NCBI GenBank assembly: GCA_910578395.1
Contig: CAJTPZ010000017.1
Coordinates: 1-26,303 of the forward strand
Direction of reading: 5' to 3'
DNA length: 26,303 bases
Source: an uncultured Muribaculaceae bacterium
GTDB lineage: Bacteria > Bacteroidota > Bacteroidia > Bacteroidales > Muribaculaceae
Shown: positions 1 to 7,921 of the stretch, piece by piece
Numbering within the stretch: position 1 is the stretch's first letter
Layout: every line of letters starts with the position of its first letter
Program-made: the position numbers and the translations under genes
Notes under the pieces: model-generated
What the model was told of the DNA's origin: nothing
The model's database searches: none
The model's input: the letters and a program-made list of their open reading frames with translations, nothing else

Positions 1-556
1 TCTCTTTCTTGATAGTCTCTTTTACATTACCCTCCATCAGCAGATACTCGTCTTTGCCCATCTCCACATTCTCCTCCGTAAAAGGATACTCGTAGGCAAC
101 GAATTTTTCTACAGTCGTCAGATCCTTGTCCTTAGCCCATTCCGGATCGCTGGTGTTGGCCAGAACATAAACACGGCTTTCCTCACCCTCGGCAAGACGT
201 ATGTTCAGTTCTTTGATTATCGTAGTATTAACCTCGTAGTAGCGTGGAGCGATCAGCTGATTGCCCTTATTGTCATACTGAAATACCCAGATATTCTTGA
301 TCGCCTCCTCGGCAGCTTTCTCAGGGTCCGCAGGATCCTCATCTCCTTCTGCACGCGAGTAGACATCATTCACCAGAGGTTTGCCTATCACCGAAGGTTT
401 GTCGGTGTGAAGACGCAAAGGCACCTCGATTGTCTCGGCACGGTCTCCAGGCTGACCGAAAGGCACGTCTGTAGAATCAAAGTCCGATTCGACACATGAC
501 ACCATTGACAGCGCCATGACAGCCGAAATCCCCCAATTAAAAATCCTGTTATGCAT
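1..556 (-). CDS. FISUMP-type fimbrillin paralogue 1, N-terminal part only (cut by window edge)
   Basis: This is the first 185 codons of a gene that continues beyond the left edge. It starts at an ATG at 554-556 and encodes a lipoprotein signal (MHNRIFNWG..., ending MVSC) followed by the same pilin N-domain as the two complete paralogues to its right. Over the visible part it is nearly identical in protein sequence to them, including VPLRLHTDKPSVIGKPLVN, the YSRAEGDED segment and KDEYLLMEGNVKETIKKE. DNA differences from the paralogue at 775-3120 are mostly at third codon positions, so protein sequence is being conserved. By analogy it should be an 780-810 residue outer-membrane-linked fimbrial subunit with a C-terminal FISUMP-like domain, but that end is not visible. 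It is the third or later member of the tandem series and is followed by an unknown number of further genes. Confidence 0.85.
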   Translation of the reverse strand, partial: MHNRIFNWGISAVMALSMVSCVESDFDSTDVPFGQPGDRAETIEVPLRLHTDKPSVIGKPLVNDVYSRAEGDEDPADPEKAAEEAIKNIWVFQYDNKGNQLIAPRYYEVNTTIIKELNIRLAEGEESRVYVLANTSDPEWAKDKDLTTVEKFVAYEYPFTEENVEMGKDEYLLMEGNVKETIKKE

Positions 557-608
557 TTTTATTTGATTACTTTTTCACTTTGTCAGTATGCAGGGGTTCA
601 GACCTGCA
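557..608 (-). promoter_or_regulatory. Conserved 5' leader with hairpin, copy 1
   Basis: Read on the minus strand, a hairpin (TGCAGG/CCTGCA, 589-608, 8-nt loop) is followed by CTGACAAAGTGAAAAAGTAA, then an A-rich stretch and the start codon at 556. The same arrangement precedes the two other large fimbrillin genes, with different stem sequences. The A-rich stretch next to the ATG fits Bacteroidetes translation initiation, which does not rely on a Shine-Dalgarno site. I see no clear TAnnTTTG promoter here, so this is probably an internal leader or processing site in a long mRNA. That role is inference. Confidence 0.6.
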
Positions 609-625
609 CACCGTTAACCGATATG

Positions 626-759
626 GAACGCTCATTTAAGAGCGTTCGCTTTTTTAATGCTTACCGGATTATTTGATTCATGTTCCGGCCCGTAGGGGCG
701 AAACATGAATGCCACGTGGCATTCACCTGATCCGATTGCAACCCGCTAAATGCGGGTTG
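626..759. repeat. Intergenic multi-hairpin cassette, copy A
   Basis: The gap between two fimbrillin genes holds four inverted repeats in a row. They are 626-633/640-647 (GAACGCTC/GAGCGTTC, followed on the plus strand by GCTTTTTT), 677-684/702-709 (TTCATGTT/AACATGAA enclosing GCCC/GGGC), a perfect 20-nt palindrome at 706-725 (core GCCACGTGGC) and 739-746/752-759 (CAACCCGC/GCGGGTTG). The same order recurs at 3185-3315 with different but still complementary stems. The T-run of the first hairpin lies on the plus strand, so it could stop antisense transcription, not the fimbrial mRNA. Function is unknown. Confidence 0.7.
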
Positions 760-774
760 ACTTTTATTTAATTA

Positions 775-3120
775 TTATTCATCCACATCACGCACGCAGC
801 GCACCGGACCGCCCACAGCGCGCCCAGTGTAGCCGTAATCGGTCTCAAACGGCGACAACGCTCCGGGAGTATGGAGATGAAGGATGTTCACGCGGCCTCC
901 CTTTGAGGCAGTCGATGTGTGGTAGTTACCACACATACCGTTGCGCCACGGCTTGCCGCCCATAGTACGCAGACCCTGACTCGGAAAGTAGACCCACTCC
1001 CCATTATTCCACTCCTGCACATACATCTGAAAACCACGGTAGCCGGTGTTGTCGCTTTTGTGCCTTGAGTTGATTGTAGCGTAAGAACTCGCATTAAGAC
1101 CGTTCTGGGTGAATCCAAGCCACATGTCGCCGGGAGGAACCATCCAGCCCGCAGGGCACGGATCGAATATCGATTTCTCCTTCGCACCGTTGTCGGTAAG
1201 CTCGATGTTGGCCGACACTACAAACTTCTTTGTCGCCAACTCATATGATGTGCCGCCCCAAAGACTGTCGTTATGTTCCCAATACCAGTCAGCGTCGTTT
1301 GCATGGTTGGCCGGAGTGACGTTATATGACTCGCCGGCGATAACCGGGCTGATGAAATGAGTCGGATGTTCGGTCACATAGGCTATCGTTCCGGTCGTGG
1401 CGCTCACTTTCTCGGTGCTGAAAAGCTCGGTCGTGCTCACCGAGCCGTCGGTCGTCATGCTTATGGGGTTGTATTCATTATCATAGAGTGTGCCCACATT
1501 ACCGCTCGAGTAGGCATAGTAGCCCGACGGATAGTGATCTACTTTCCAGCCGAGCGGGAACGGATCCTTGCGTCCCCACTGGTAGACCGTGCCGTAGGTG
1601 TTCAGGCCGTAGGCATCTTTCTGTGCCGACTTGGCGCCAAGATTACACTTCATCAGCGAGCGCCCTTTGACAGTGCGCTTGTCATCGCCGGCCTTTATGC
1701 CGTTGTTGTCCCACTCAAACGTATAGTATGGCACAGCCTCATCAAGGTTGGCTGGTTTGTCGTTGTTCACCCATATGTGCCACGACCAAAGTAGCTTGCC
1801 GGCCTCGTTGTAGCCGCCGATCAGAGCATTGCCGACAGCTGTTCCGGCCTTTACGTGGATGCGGTTATAATCGTCGAGATATACACGCTTGCCATCGCTG
1901 TTATTGCCTATGACGTTGGTTTCCTGCCATATGATCCTCGCACTGGCGATTTTCTTCTCGGGCACGTTCTTGTTCACATAGTCCGAGTACTTGAAGCCGC
2001 CACCCGTCTCGGTGCGCGTATAGGGGTCAAACATGATCTGGTTTGTCGTGTTAAGCACAAAGCAGTTGGCTGGAGCGGCAAGCACTCGGTCATCGCGGTT
2101 CTCCGACTTCAGATTCAGTGTGATGTTATAGTTATGGTTGCGGCGGACATTATAGTCGTTTGTATCGTTCGCACCAAGATATATTGTGTAAAGGAAGTTT
2201 GAGCCGTTGGTACGCGATGTCACAAACAGCTGGACATACAACGCCTTGTCTGGAGCACCGTTGTTTTTAAGTGACGGATCGGTGTTGTCGGTCTCGCCGC
2301 GGCGGTTGGCAGGCATGTAGAATGTGTAAACCTCACCTGAGGCCAGACGCTTGTCGATTGTCACAGAACGCGTGGCAAAATCATCCCCGACCGGATAGTC
2401 AAACTCTATCGGAGTCTCCTCCATGCGCATCTTCTCTGGCATATTGTGGATAATAACGCGCGTCACGATCAGATTCTTCGCGGCATCGGCTGTGATATAT
2501 TTGAAACTGATCTTAGCCATCATGCGCGTAAGGTGGATATCCACAGGCAAAAGATCTGTCTCTTTCTTGATAGTCTCTTTTACATTACCCTCCATCAGCA
2601 GATACTCGTCTTTACCCATCTCCACATTGTCCTCGGTAAAGGGATACTCGTATGCCACAAACTTTTCTATGGTCGTCAGATCCTTGTCCTTAGCCCATTC
2701 AGGATCACTGGTGTTTGCAAGCACATACACACGGCTCTCCTCACCTTCTGCAAGACGTATGTTCAGTTCTTTGATGATTGTTGTGTTCACCTCGTAATAA
2801 CGCGGTGCTATCAACTGGTTGCCTTTATTGTCATACTGGAATACCCAGATATTCTTGATCGCCTCTTCAGCGGCTTTTTCCGGGTCCGCAGGATCCTCAT
2901 CTCCTTCTGCACGCGAGTAGACATCATTCACCAATGGTTTGCCTATCACCGAGGGCTTGTCGGTGTGAAGACGCAAAGGCACCTCGATTGTCTCGGCGCG
3001 GTCTCCCGGCTGACCGAAAGGCACGTCTGTAGAATCAAATTCAGTTTCGGTGCACGACACCATTGACAGCGCCATGACAGCCGAAAAACCAAAATTGAAA
3101 ATCCTGTTAAACATTCTCAT
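775..3120 (-). CDS. FISUMP-domain fimbrillin-like lipoprotein, paralogue 2 (781 aa)
   Basis: Predicted surface fimbrial subunit of the type V (Mfa/Fim) pilus system. A signal peptide ends in a lipobox with Cys at residue 23 (LSMVSC). Residues about 75-360 resemble the Mfa1/FimA pilin fold. A YSR|A site at residues 70-71 sits just before the strand IKNIWVFQYDNKG, where FimA and Mfa1 are cut by an arginine protease. The C-terminal part carries FISUMP-like motifs: LMKCNLGA, YGTVYQWGRKDPFP, FDPCPAGWMVPP and the ending GPVRCVRDVDE. Such proteins are usually minor or tip fimbrillins; a tip role here is inference. An alternative start two codons in (at 3114) matches the paralogues better (MFNRIF against MHNRIF). 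The gene lies 214 nt downstream of paralogue 3 and 218 nt upstream of paralogue 1, all on one strand. Confidence 0.88.
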   Translation of the reverse strand: MRMFNRIFNFGFSAVMALSMVSCTETEFDSTDVPFGQPGDRAETIEVPLRLHTDKPSVIGKPLVNDVYSRAEGDEDPADPEKAAEEAIKNIWVFQYDNKGNQLIAPRYYEVNTTIIKELNIRLAEGEESRVYVLANTSDPEWAKDKDLTTIEKFVAYEYPFTEDNVEMGKDEYLLMEGNVKETIKKETDLLPVDIHLTRMMAKISFKYITADAAKNLIVTRVIIHNMPEKMRMEETPIEFDYPVGDDFATRSVTIDKRLASGEVYTFYMPANRRGETDNTDPSLKNNGAPDKALYVQLFVTSRTNGSNFLYTIYLGANDTNDYNVRRNHNYNITLNLKSENRDDRVLAAPANCFVLNTTNQIMFDPYTRTETGGGFKYSDYVNKNVPEKKIASARIIWQETNVIGNNSDGKRVYLDDYNRIHVKAGTAVGNALIGGYNEAGKLLWSWHIWVNNDKPANLDEAVPYYTFEWDNNGIKAGDDKRTVKGRSLMKCNLGAKSAQKDAYGLNTYGTVYQWGRKDPFPLGWKVDHYPSGYYAYSSGNVGTLYDNEYNPISMTTDGSVSTTELFSTEKVSATTGTIAYVTEHPTHFISPVIAGESYNVTPANHANDADWYWEHNDSLWGGTSYELATKKFVVSANIELTDNGAKEKSIFDPCPAGWMVPPGDMWLGFTQNGLNASSYATINSRHKSDNTGYRGFQMYVQEWNNGEWVYFPSQGLRTMGGKPWRNGMCGNYHTSTASKGGRVNILHLHTPGALSPFETDYGYTGRAVGGPVRCVRDVDE

Positions 3121-3173
3121 CCGATTGATTACTTTTTCACTTTGTCAGTGTGCAGGGGTTCAGACCCGCACAC
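3121..3173 (-). promoter_or_regulatory. Conserved 5' leader with hairpin, copy 2
   Basis: A hairpin at 3148-3173 (GTGTGC/GCACAC with an inner GGG/CCC and one bulged A) is followed, in the direction of transcription, by CTGACAAAGTGAAAAAGTAA and the start codon at 3120. The single-stranded part is the same as in copy 1, while the stem differs and keeps its pairing. No convincing promoter motif was found in this leader. Confidence 0.6.
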
Positions 3174-3184
3174 CGTATCGGTAA

Positions 3185-3315
3185 GGAGCGCACCATCGAC
3201 GCATCCGTTTTTTATTATGTTTACCCGATATACGTTCCGGCCCGTAAGAGGGCGAAACGTGAAGGCCACGTGGCCTTCACCTCACTCACTTGCAGCCTGC
3301 CATGCAGCAGCCTGC
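3185..3315. repeat. Intergenic multi-hairpin cassette, copy B
   Basis: This is the counterpart of the cassette at 626-759 and has the same order of elements. They are 3185-3190/3200-3206 (GGAGCG/CGCATCC with one bulge, then GTTTTTT on the plus strand), 3232-3236/3256-3260 (ACGTT/AACGT enclosing GCCC/GGGC at 3240-3243/3250-3253), a perfect 22-nt palindrome at 3259-3280 and a foldable pair GCAGCCTGC at 3292-3300 and 3307-3315. Spacer words such as CCGGCCCGTA are kept while stem bases change in pairs relative to copy A, which is the mark of a selected structure. The function is not known to me. Confidence 0.7.
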
Positions 3316-3334
3316 GTCTTTAAACCTATTTTAC

Positions 3335-5767
3335 TTATTCCTCGTCAACGTCGCGCACGCAGCGTATCGAGCACGCAAGCGAACGACGGGTATACTGATA
3401 TCCGGCCTCAAATGGATACATGAAGTTAGGCGTATGCATGTGGAATGCATTGGCACGTCCTCCCTCGGCACCGGTCGACGTATGGTAATTGCCGCATAGT
3501 CCAAGCTGATTGAACTGTCCGTCTACCAGACGGACACCACATGATGGGAAGAAAACCGTAATATCTGCCGCACCAGTCAGTCCATTATTCTTAAACTCTT
3601 TGGTCATACACATATTATATCCTCGTGCAGCTTCGTTAACGGACTGTGAGTCCTTGGTATTCATACTTGGATAGTCGGCCGAACCAGTGTTGACACCGGT
3701 CTTGGTAAACGAGATCCACATATCAGCAGGAGGAACCATCCAGCCCGCAGGACACGGATCGAAGATAGATTTCTCTACGGCTCCATTGTTACTCAGATAA
3801 CTGATTCCGTTCGGATTAGTAATCTTCAATTGCATCGCATTGGCAAAAGAACTACCACCCCAAAGATTGTCGGCATGGTTCCAATACCAATCGCCATCAG
3901 TGCCGGCAATATAGGAGGCGACCGCTTCGGCATCGCCATGTGAAGCCGGATTGGCAAAAGGTGACAAAAATATAGTCGGATGCTTGGTTGTATAATCAAT
4001 AGTGCCTCTCGTTGACGAGGTGGACTGGGTTGTAAACAGCTGACCGTTGTCAGTATTGCCCTGACCAGAGAATGTGATCTTCTGGTTTGCGTTATTGTTG
4101 ATCTGGCCGGTATAACTTTCATTATACGGCTTGGCACCACCGGCACTCCAACCCGATCCGCCTCCTTGAGTAATACCCCATCCGCTAGGGAACGGATCCT
4201 TTCGTCCCCACTGATAAAAACAGCCGAAAGTCTTGGAAGGCTGCTTGGTGTTGCGGTTCGGATCGATGGCACCAAGGTTGCACTTCATTACTGAACGGCC
4301 CTTACGAGTACGGCCCTGCTCCCAATATATTTTTGTAGCGTCCCACTCGAATGTATAGTAAGGCACGGCGGCGGCAAGCTCGGCAGGCCTGTCGTTGTTC
4401 ACCCAGATATGCCACGACCAAACGATCTCGTTGTCGGCGTTATAGCCGGCGATAAGAGCGTTACCGTTGACACCGCCCGATTTCACATGTATGCGGTCAT
4501 ATTCGTCAAGCCATACACGACGTTTTTCAGGGCTCTGATCAGAATTGTTGCCGATCACATTGGGCTGCTGCCATACGATAGCTGCGCGTACTATTGTCTT
4601 TTTCGGATCACGTTTGTTCACATAATCGCTGTATTTCCAGCCGCCGGCAGTCTCTGTGCGCGTGTAGGGATCAAACATGATCTCGTCATTGTGGGCCAGC
4701 ACGAAGCAGTTGGCCGGAGCGGCAAGCACACGGTCGTCACGCTTCTCCGAGTTAAGCTTCAGTGTTATATTGTAGTTGTGGTTGCGTCGCACGTTGTAGT
4801 CATTATAGTCGTTGGCGCCGAGATAGATCGTATAGAGAAAGTTAGAGCCATTGGACTTCGACGAGATAAACAGCTGAACATACAACGCTTTCTCCGGGGC
4901 TCCGTTGTTCTTAAGTTTCGGATCGGTATTCTTGCTGATACCGCGGCGATTGGCGGGCACATAGAATGTGTAGACCTCGCCAGAGGCAAGTTTCTTGTCG
5001 ATCGTCACAGAGCGGGTAGCGAAATCCTCGTCGTTGGGACCGGGGTAGTTCTCCTCAACAGGAGTCTCCTCCATGCGCATCTTCTCTGGCATGTTGTTGA
5101 TGATCACACGTGTTACGACAAGATCTTTGGCTTCTGCCGCCGTCACATACTTGAAACTGATCTTGGCCATCATGCGTGTAAGGTGTATGTCGACAGGCAA
5201 TAGATCGGTCTCCTTCTTGATTGTCTCCTTCACATTGCCCTCCATCAGCAGATACTCGTCCTTACCCATCTCCACATTCTCCTCAGTAAAGGGGTACTCG
5301 TATGCCACAAACTTTTCTATGGTCGTCAGGTCCTTGTCTTTCGCCCACTCTGGATCACTGGTGTTTGCAAGCACATACACGCGGCTTTCCTCTCCTTCGG
5401 CAAGGCGTATATTGAGTTCCTTGATGATAGTGGTGTTAACTTCATAGTAGCGCGGTGCGATCAGCTGATTGCCTTTATTGTCATACTGGAATACCCAGAT
5501 GTTTTTGATCGCTTCCTCAGCGGCTTTTTCCGGATCGGCAGGTGCATCATCACCCTCCGCCCGCGAATAGACTTCATTCACCAGTGGCTTGCCTATCACC
5601 GAGGGCTTGTCGGTGTGAAGCCTCAAAGGCACCTCGATTGTCTCCGCACGGTCTCCCGGCTGAGCGAAAGGTGCATCTGTCACATCCTCAAATTCAGTAT
5701 CGGCACACGACACCATTGCCAGTGCCGCCACAACCGAAATCCCAAAATTAAAAAACTTTTTAAGCAT
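3335..5767 (-). CDS. FISUMP-domain fimbrillin-like lipoprotein, paralogue 3 (810 aa)
   Basis: This is the most promoter-proximal of the three large fimbrillins. The signal peptide starts MLKKFFNFG and has a lipobox MVSC with Cys at 21. The N-domain is nearly identical to paralogue 2, including the YSRAEGDD cleavage-like site, up to about residue 360. The C-terminal half keeps the landmarks (VMKCNLGA, GCFYQWGRKDPFP, DWYWNHADNLWGGSS, FDPCPAGWMVPPADMW, and the ending CSIRCVRDVDEE) but differs strongly between them, with extra Gly/Asn/Ser-rich loops. That pattern of fixed pilin part and variable FISUMP-like part suggests interchangeable adhesive heads on a common assembly module. It is 147 nt downstream of the preceding fimbrillin gene, with a leader hairpin between them. 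Confidence 0.88.
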   Translation of the reverse strand: MLKKFFNFGISVVAALAMVSCADTEFEDVTDAPFAQPGDRAETIEVPLRLHTDKPSVIGKPLVNEVYSRAEGDDAPADPEKAAEEAIKNIWVFQYDNKGNQLIAPRYYEVNTTIIKELNIRLAEGEESRVYVLANTSDPEWAKDKDLTTIEKFVAYEYPFTEENVEMGKDEYLLMEGNVKETIKKETDLLPVDIHLTRMMAKISFKYVTAAEAKDLVVTRVIINNMPEKMRMEETPVEENYPGPNDEDFATRSVTIDKKLASGEVYTFYVPANRRGISKNTDPKLKNNGAPEKALYVQLFISSKSNGSNFLYTIYLGANDYNDYNVRRNHNYNITLKLNSEKRDDRVLAAPANCFVLAHNDEIMFDPYTRTETAGGWKYSDYVNKRDPKKTIVRAAIVWQQPNVIGNNSDQSPEKRRVWLDEYDRIHVKSGGVNGNALIAGYNADNEIVWSWHIWVNNDRPAELAAAVPYYTFEWDATKIYWEQGRTRKGRSVMKCNLGAIDPNRNTKQPSKTFGCFYQWGRKDPFPSGWGITQGGGSGWSAGGAKPYNESYTGQINNNANQKITFSGQGNTDNGQLFTTQSTSSTRGTIDYTTKHPTIFLSPFANPASHGDAEAVASYIAGTDGDWYWNHADNLWGGSSFANAMQLKITNPNGISYLSNNGAVEKSIFDPCPAGWMVPPADMWISFTKTGVNTGSADYPSMNTKDSQSVNEAARGYNMCMTKEFKNNGLTGAADITVFFPSCGVRLVDGQFNQLGLCGNYHTSTGAEGGRANAFHMHTPNFMYPFEAGYQYTRRSLACSIRCVRDVDEE

Positions 5768-5821
5768 TTTTTTTGATTACTTTTCCTCTTTGTCAGCAGG
5801 CGTGCTTTCACACACGCCTGC
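5768..5821 (-). promoter_or_regulatory. Conserved 5' leader with hairpin, copy 3
   Basis: A perfect 9-bp hairpin at 5796-5821 (GCAGGCGTG/CACGCCTGC, 8-nt loop) lies upstream of CTGACAAAGAGGAAAAGTAA and the start codon at 5767. It occupies the same place as the hairpins of copies 1 and 2, but its stem is unrelated in sequence. The rest of the gap (5822-5914) lacks the multi-hairpin cassette found in the other two gaps. Confidence 0.6.
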
Positions 5822-5914
5822 CGTTTATTTCCATATCCGTTTCCCGAAGTGAGCGAACGCACATGGTTTATCTGCGCCCCGAAATCCCGTCAAATAGACC
5901 CCGGGACGCACGAA

Positions 5915-7003
5915 TCATCCGATTGTGAAATCAAAACTCGATGGAATCCACGCATCGACAATAATCTTGCCGAGACGGTCAGGGTAAATCGTAATGAAGA
6001 GCTGGTAAAGATGTCCTGCCTCAAGTCCCTTGTACGATTCGCCGAGAAGCTCTGCCATATCGATCTCATACCAGTCATAATCGGCACCGCCTTCAAAACG
6101 GAGACCGATCTCCAGTTTTGCCTGGACTCCGGTGTGGTAAGTATAGAGAGATGCTATAGGAGAGTTCTCTTTCACATTCTCCATTACCCAGTCGCCGAAA
6201 ATCTCATCACGGGTCGTTGCGATAGTCATCTTGTCGCTGATGCCCTTAAACGAAGCTATCACAGTGTCGGTCTTGGTATCAGGACGTGAAAGATCCCATT
6301 TCAGCGACGCGCTTGTATTGCTCACGCGTATTGCGGCGTCCTGCACACGGTTCTTGTCATTTTCCTGCTCATTGACCAGCACACGGGCATGAAGGTCGAC
6401 ACGTGCTATGGGAGCGATCATCCGAAGCTCCTTATAGGTCGTCACCGTCACATCCTCATTGTCGAGGTTCACGATACTGTCGTAGACCATGAAATTACGA
6501 CGGCTCTGCTGCACCTTGTCAAGATAATCCTTCGACAGCGACAGAGCGCCGGCAAGTGTGTTATACTCCGAATGTTTCGGCTTGATGTTGGTCCAGATAG
6601 TGTCTCCCTTGTAGGTCTTCACATTGCCGAGTTCGTCTCTGATAGGTTCTCTCTTGTACTCTGCGATTACATTTCGCATCGCCTCCGAGGGATTAGCTAC
6701 AGCGACAATACGCTTCTTGCCTGCCGGCAGGCGCAATGCCACCTGCTTGCTTGCTGGATCGATCTTATCGCCGCCCTCATAGATACCCTTTTCATTGTAG
6801 ACAAGGATCATGCCCTCATGAATCGTGAGGTCTTCGTTCAACGTGCTGCCGTCTGCGTCGACCGCACGCGGACTGCGGGTCTGGAATGTAACCAGGACTC
6901 CGCCGTCGTTCACATCCTTCGGACTATCGTTCTGGCATGAACACAACATCATCACCGGTATCCCGCAGGCTGCTGCAAGCAGTTTATGTATTTTTCTGAA
7001 CAT
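5915..7003 (-). CDS. Fimbrillin-like lipoprotein, accessory fimbrial subunit (362 aa)
   Basis: Encodes a lipoprotein with the signal MFRKIHKLLAAACGIPVMMLCSC (lipid Cys at 23). I chose the ATG at 7003 because the signal peptide begins there; a longer reading frame to 7078 would add 25 residues and overlap the previous gene. After the signal come a SPRAVDADG segment that resembles the Arg-Ala processing site of FimA/Mfa1 pilins, the strand EGMILVYNEKGIYEGG and the block KKRIVAVANPSEAM, all typical of the FimA/Mfa-like N-domain. The C-terminal part ends in paired strands (LYQLFITIYPDRLGKIIVDAW). It lies 19 nt downstream of the anchor gene, so it is likely co-transcribed and is probably a minor subunit. 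The exact family is uncertain. Confidence 0.75.
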   Translation of the reverse strand: MFRKIHKLLAAACGIPVMMLCSCQNDSPKDVNDGGVLVTFQTRSPRAVDADGSTLNEDLTIHEGMILVYNEKGIYEGGDKIDPASKQVALRLPAGKKRIVAVANPSEAMRNVIAEYKREPIRDELGNVKTYKGDTIWTNIKPKHSEYNTLAGALSLSKDYLDKVQQSRRNFMVYDSIVNLDNEDVTVTTYKELRMIAPIARVDLHARVLVNEQENDKNRVQDAAIRVSNTSASLKWDLSRPDTKTDTVIASFKGISDKMTIATTRDEIFGDWVMENVKENSPIASLYTYHTGVQAKLEIGLRFEGGADYDWYEIDMAELLGESYKGLEAGHLYQLFITIYPDRLGKIIVDAWIPSSFDFTIG

Positions 7004-7022
7004 TTCCTTAATTCTTTTAAAG

Positions 7023-7907
7023 TTAAATGCTCGGATATACCGGTTTCGGCTTCCATCCGGGGAATGTGATCGAGACATCAGTTCCGCTTACCGAAATTTC
7101 GATATCGATAACCGGCTTCTTGTTATCGTCGTCACCGCCTCCGGGAAGGCCGTTCTCCTTAAGATAATCCGAAAGTTTGATCTCGGATACAACCTCTCCG
7201 GTTTCCTTGTTGATAATCTGGATCACCGCATCGGTATTCTCATCAAAGGGAGGAAGCTTGACTGTTGACTCGATCTTGCCGTCCTCACCCACTGTGAATG
7301 AACCGGTGTAGTAAGTATCATCATCTCCGATAATCTCACCCCCGCTCGTGATACCGTTGGGAAGCGGACCTACTTTTATCTCATAGACCTGGTCAGCATC
7401 GGGAAGCTCCGATTTGATCACTGCGTCGATCTCGACAACCTGCGGTTTCATATCGAGAGTCCACTCATGACGGCCGTCCACACTTGGAAGATCAAAATCC
7501 AGTGTGCCGAGGTAAAGATTGTCAAATGACGACGGATCATTACCGTTGATCACAATCTGATTCTCTCCTGGTTTGCCTGTCGGACCGATCTGGCTGTTGC
7601 TGCTGTCATAGTTGCCCCAGGCGACAACACGGTAATGCCCGGCCTCCGGCAGACGCACCTTCAAGCCCTGAAAATCATCCAGCTCATCGGCACTGAGAGT
7701 CTTCTGGTACACGATCTTGCCCTCGCTGTCATAGATGACATAGGTTACAGTCTCGATATTGTCCTTGAACTCATCATTGCCGTCAACGAGATTTTCAAAA
7801 CTTATCACCGTATTGTTGCACGCTCCAACGTCGACCTCAGTTATGCAGGCCGGGCAAAGAAGCGTAAGCAGCACCGGGACAAACAGTTTATAAAATACTT
7901 TTGACAT
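7023..7907 (-). CDS. FimB/Mfa2-family fimbrial anchor lipoprotein (294 aa)
   Basis: Looks like the FimB/Mfa2 family, the lipoproteins that anchor type V fimbriae in the outer membrane and limit their length. The signal MSKVFYKLFVPVLLTLLCPAC has lipid Cys at 21, which supports the start at 7907 over a longer frame reaching 7955. The N-domain has the family's typical pattern: a Cys-containing ACNN segment, a strand VTYVIYDSEGKIVYQKTLS, then LPAGHYRVVAWGNY-like sequence (LPEAGHYRVVAWGNYDSS). The C-terminal half is a second beta domain ending in a Gly/Asp-rich linker and VDIEISVSGTDVSITFPGW. It begins 14 nt after the major subunit stop codon, the usual Mfa1-Mfa2 order. It has no SPRA-type processing site, as expected for an anchor. 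Confidence 0.85.
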   Translation of the reverse strand: MSKVFYKLFVPVLLTLLCPACITEVDVGACNNTVISFENLVDGNDEFKDNIETVTYVIYDSEGKIVYQKTLSADELDDFQGLKVRLPEAGHYRVVAWGNYDSSNSQIGPTGKPGENQIVINGNDPSSFDNLYLGTLDFDLPSVDGRHEWTLDMKPQVVEIDAVIKSELPDADQVYEIKVGPLPNGITSGGEIIGDDDTYYTGSFTVGEDGKIESTVKLPPFDENTDAVIQIINKETGEVVSEIKLSDYLKENGLPGGGDDDNKKPVIDIEISVSGTDVSITFPGWKPKPVYPSI

Positions 7908-7921
7908 GTGGCTGTGTCTCG

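Noticed and set aside
626..655. Intrinsic terminator for the fimbrial mRNA
   Set aside because: The hairpin is followed by T only on the plus strand; on the transcribed minus strand the T-run becomes an A-run before the stem.
1109..3066. Long plus-strand reading frames opposite the fimbrillin genes (also around 4409-5447, 6389-6940, 8438-9034)
   Set aside because: They have no family likeness, no leader or promoter, and run antisense to well supported genes whose codon structure explains them.
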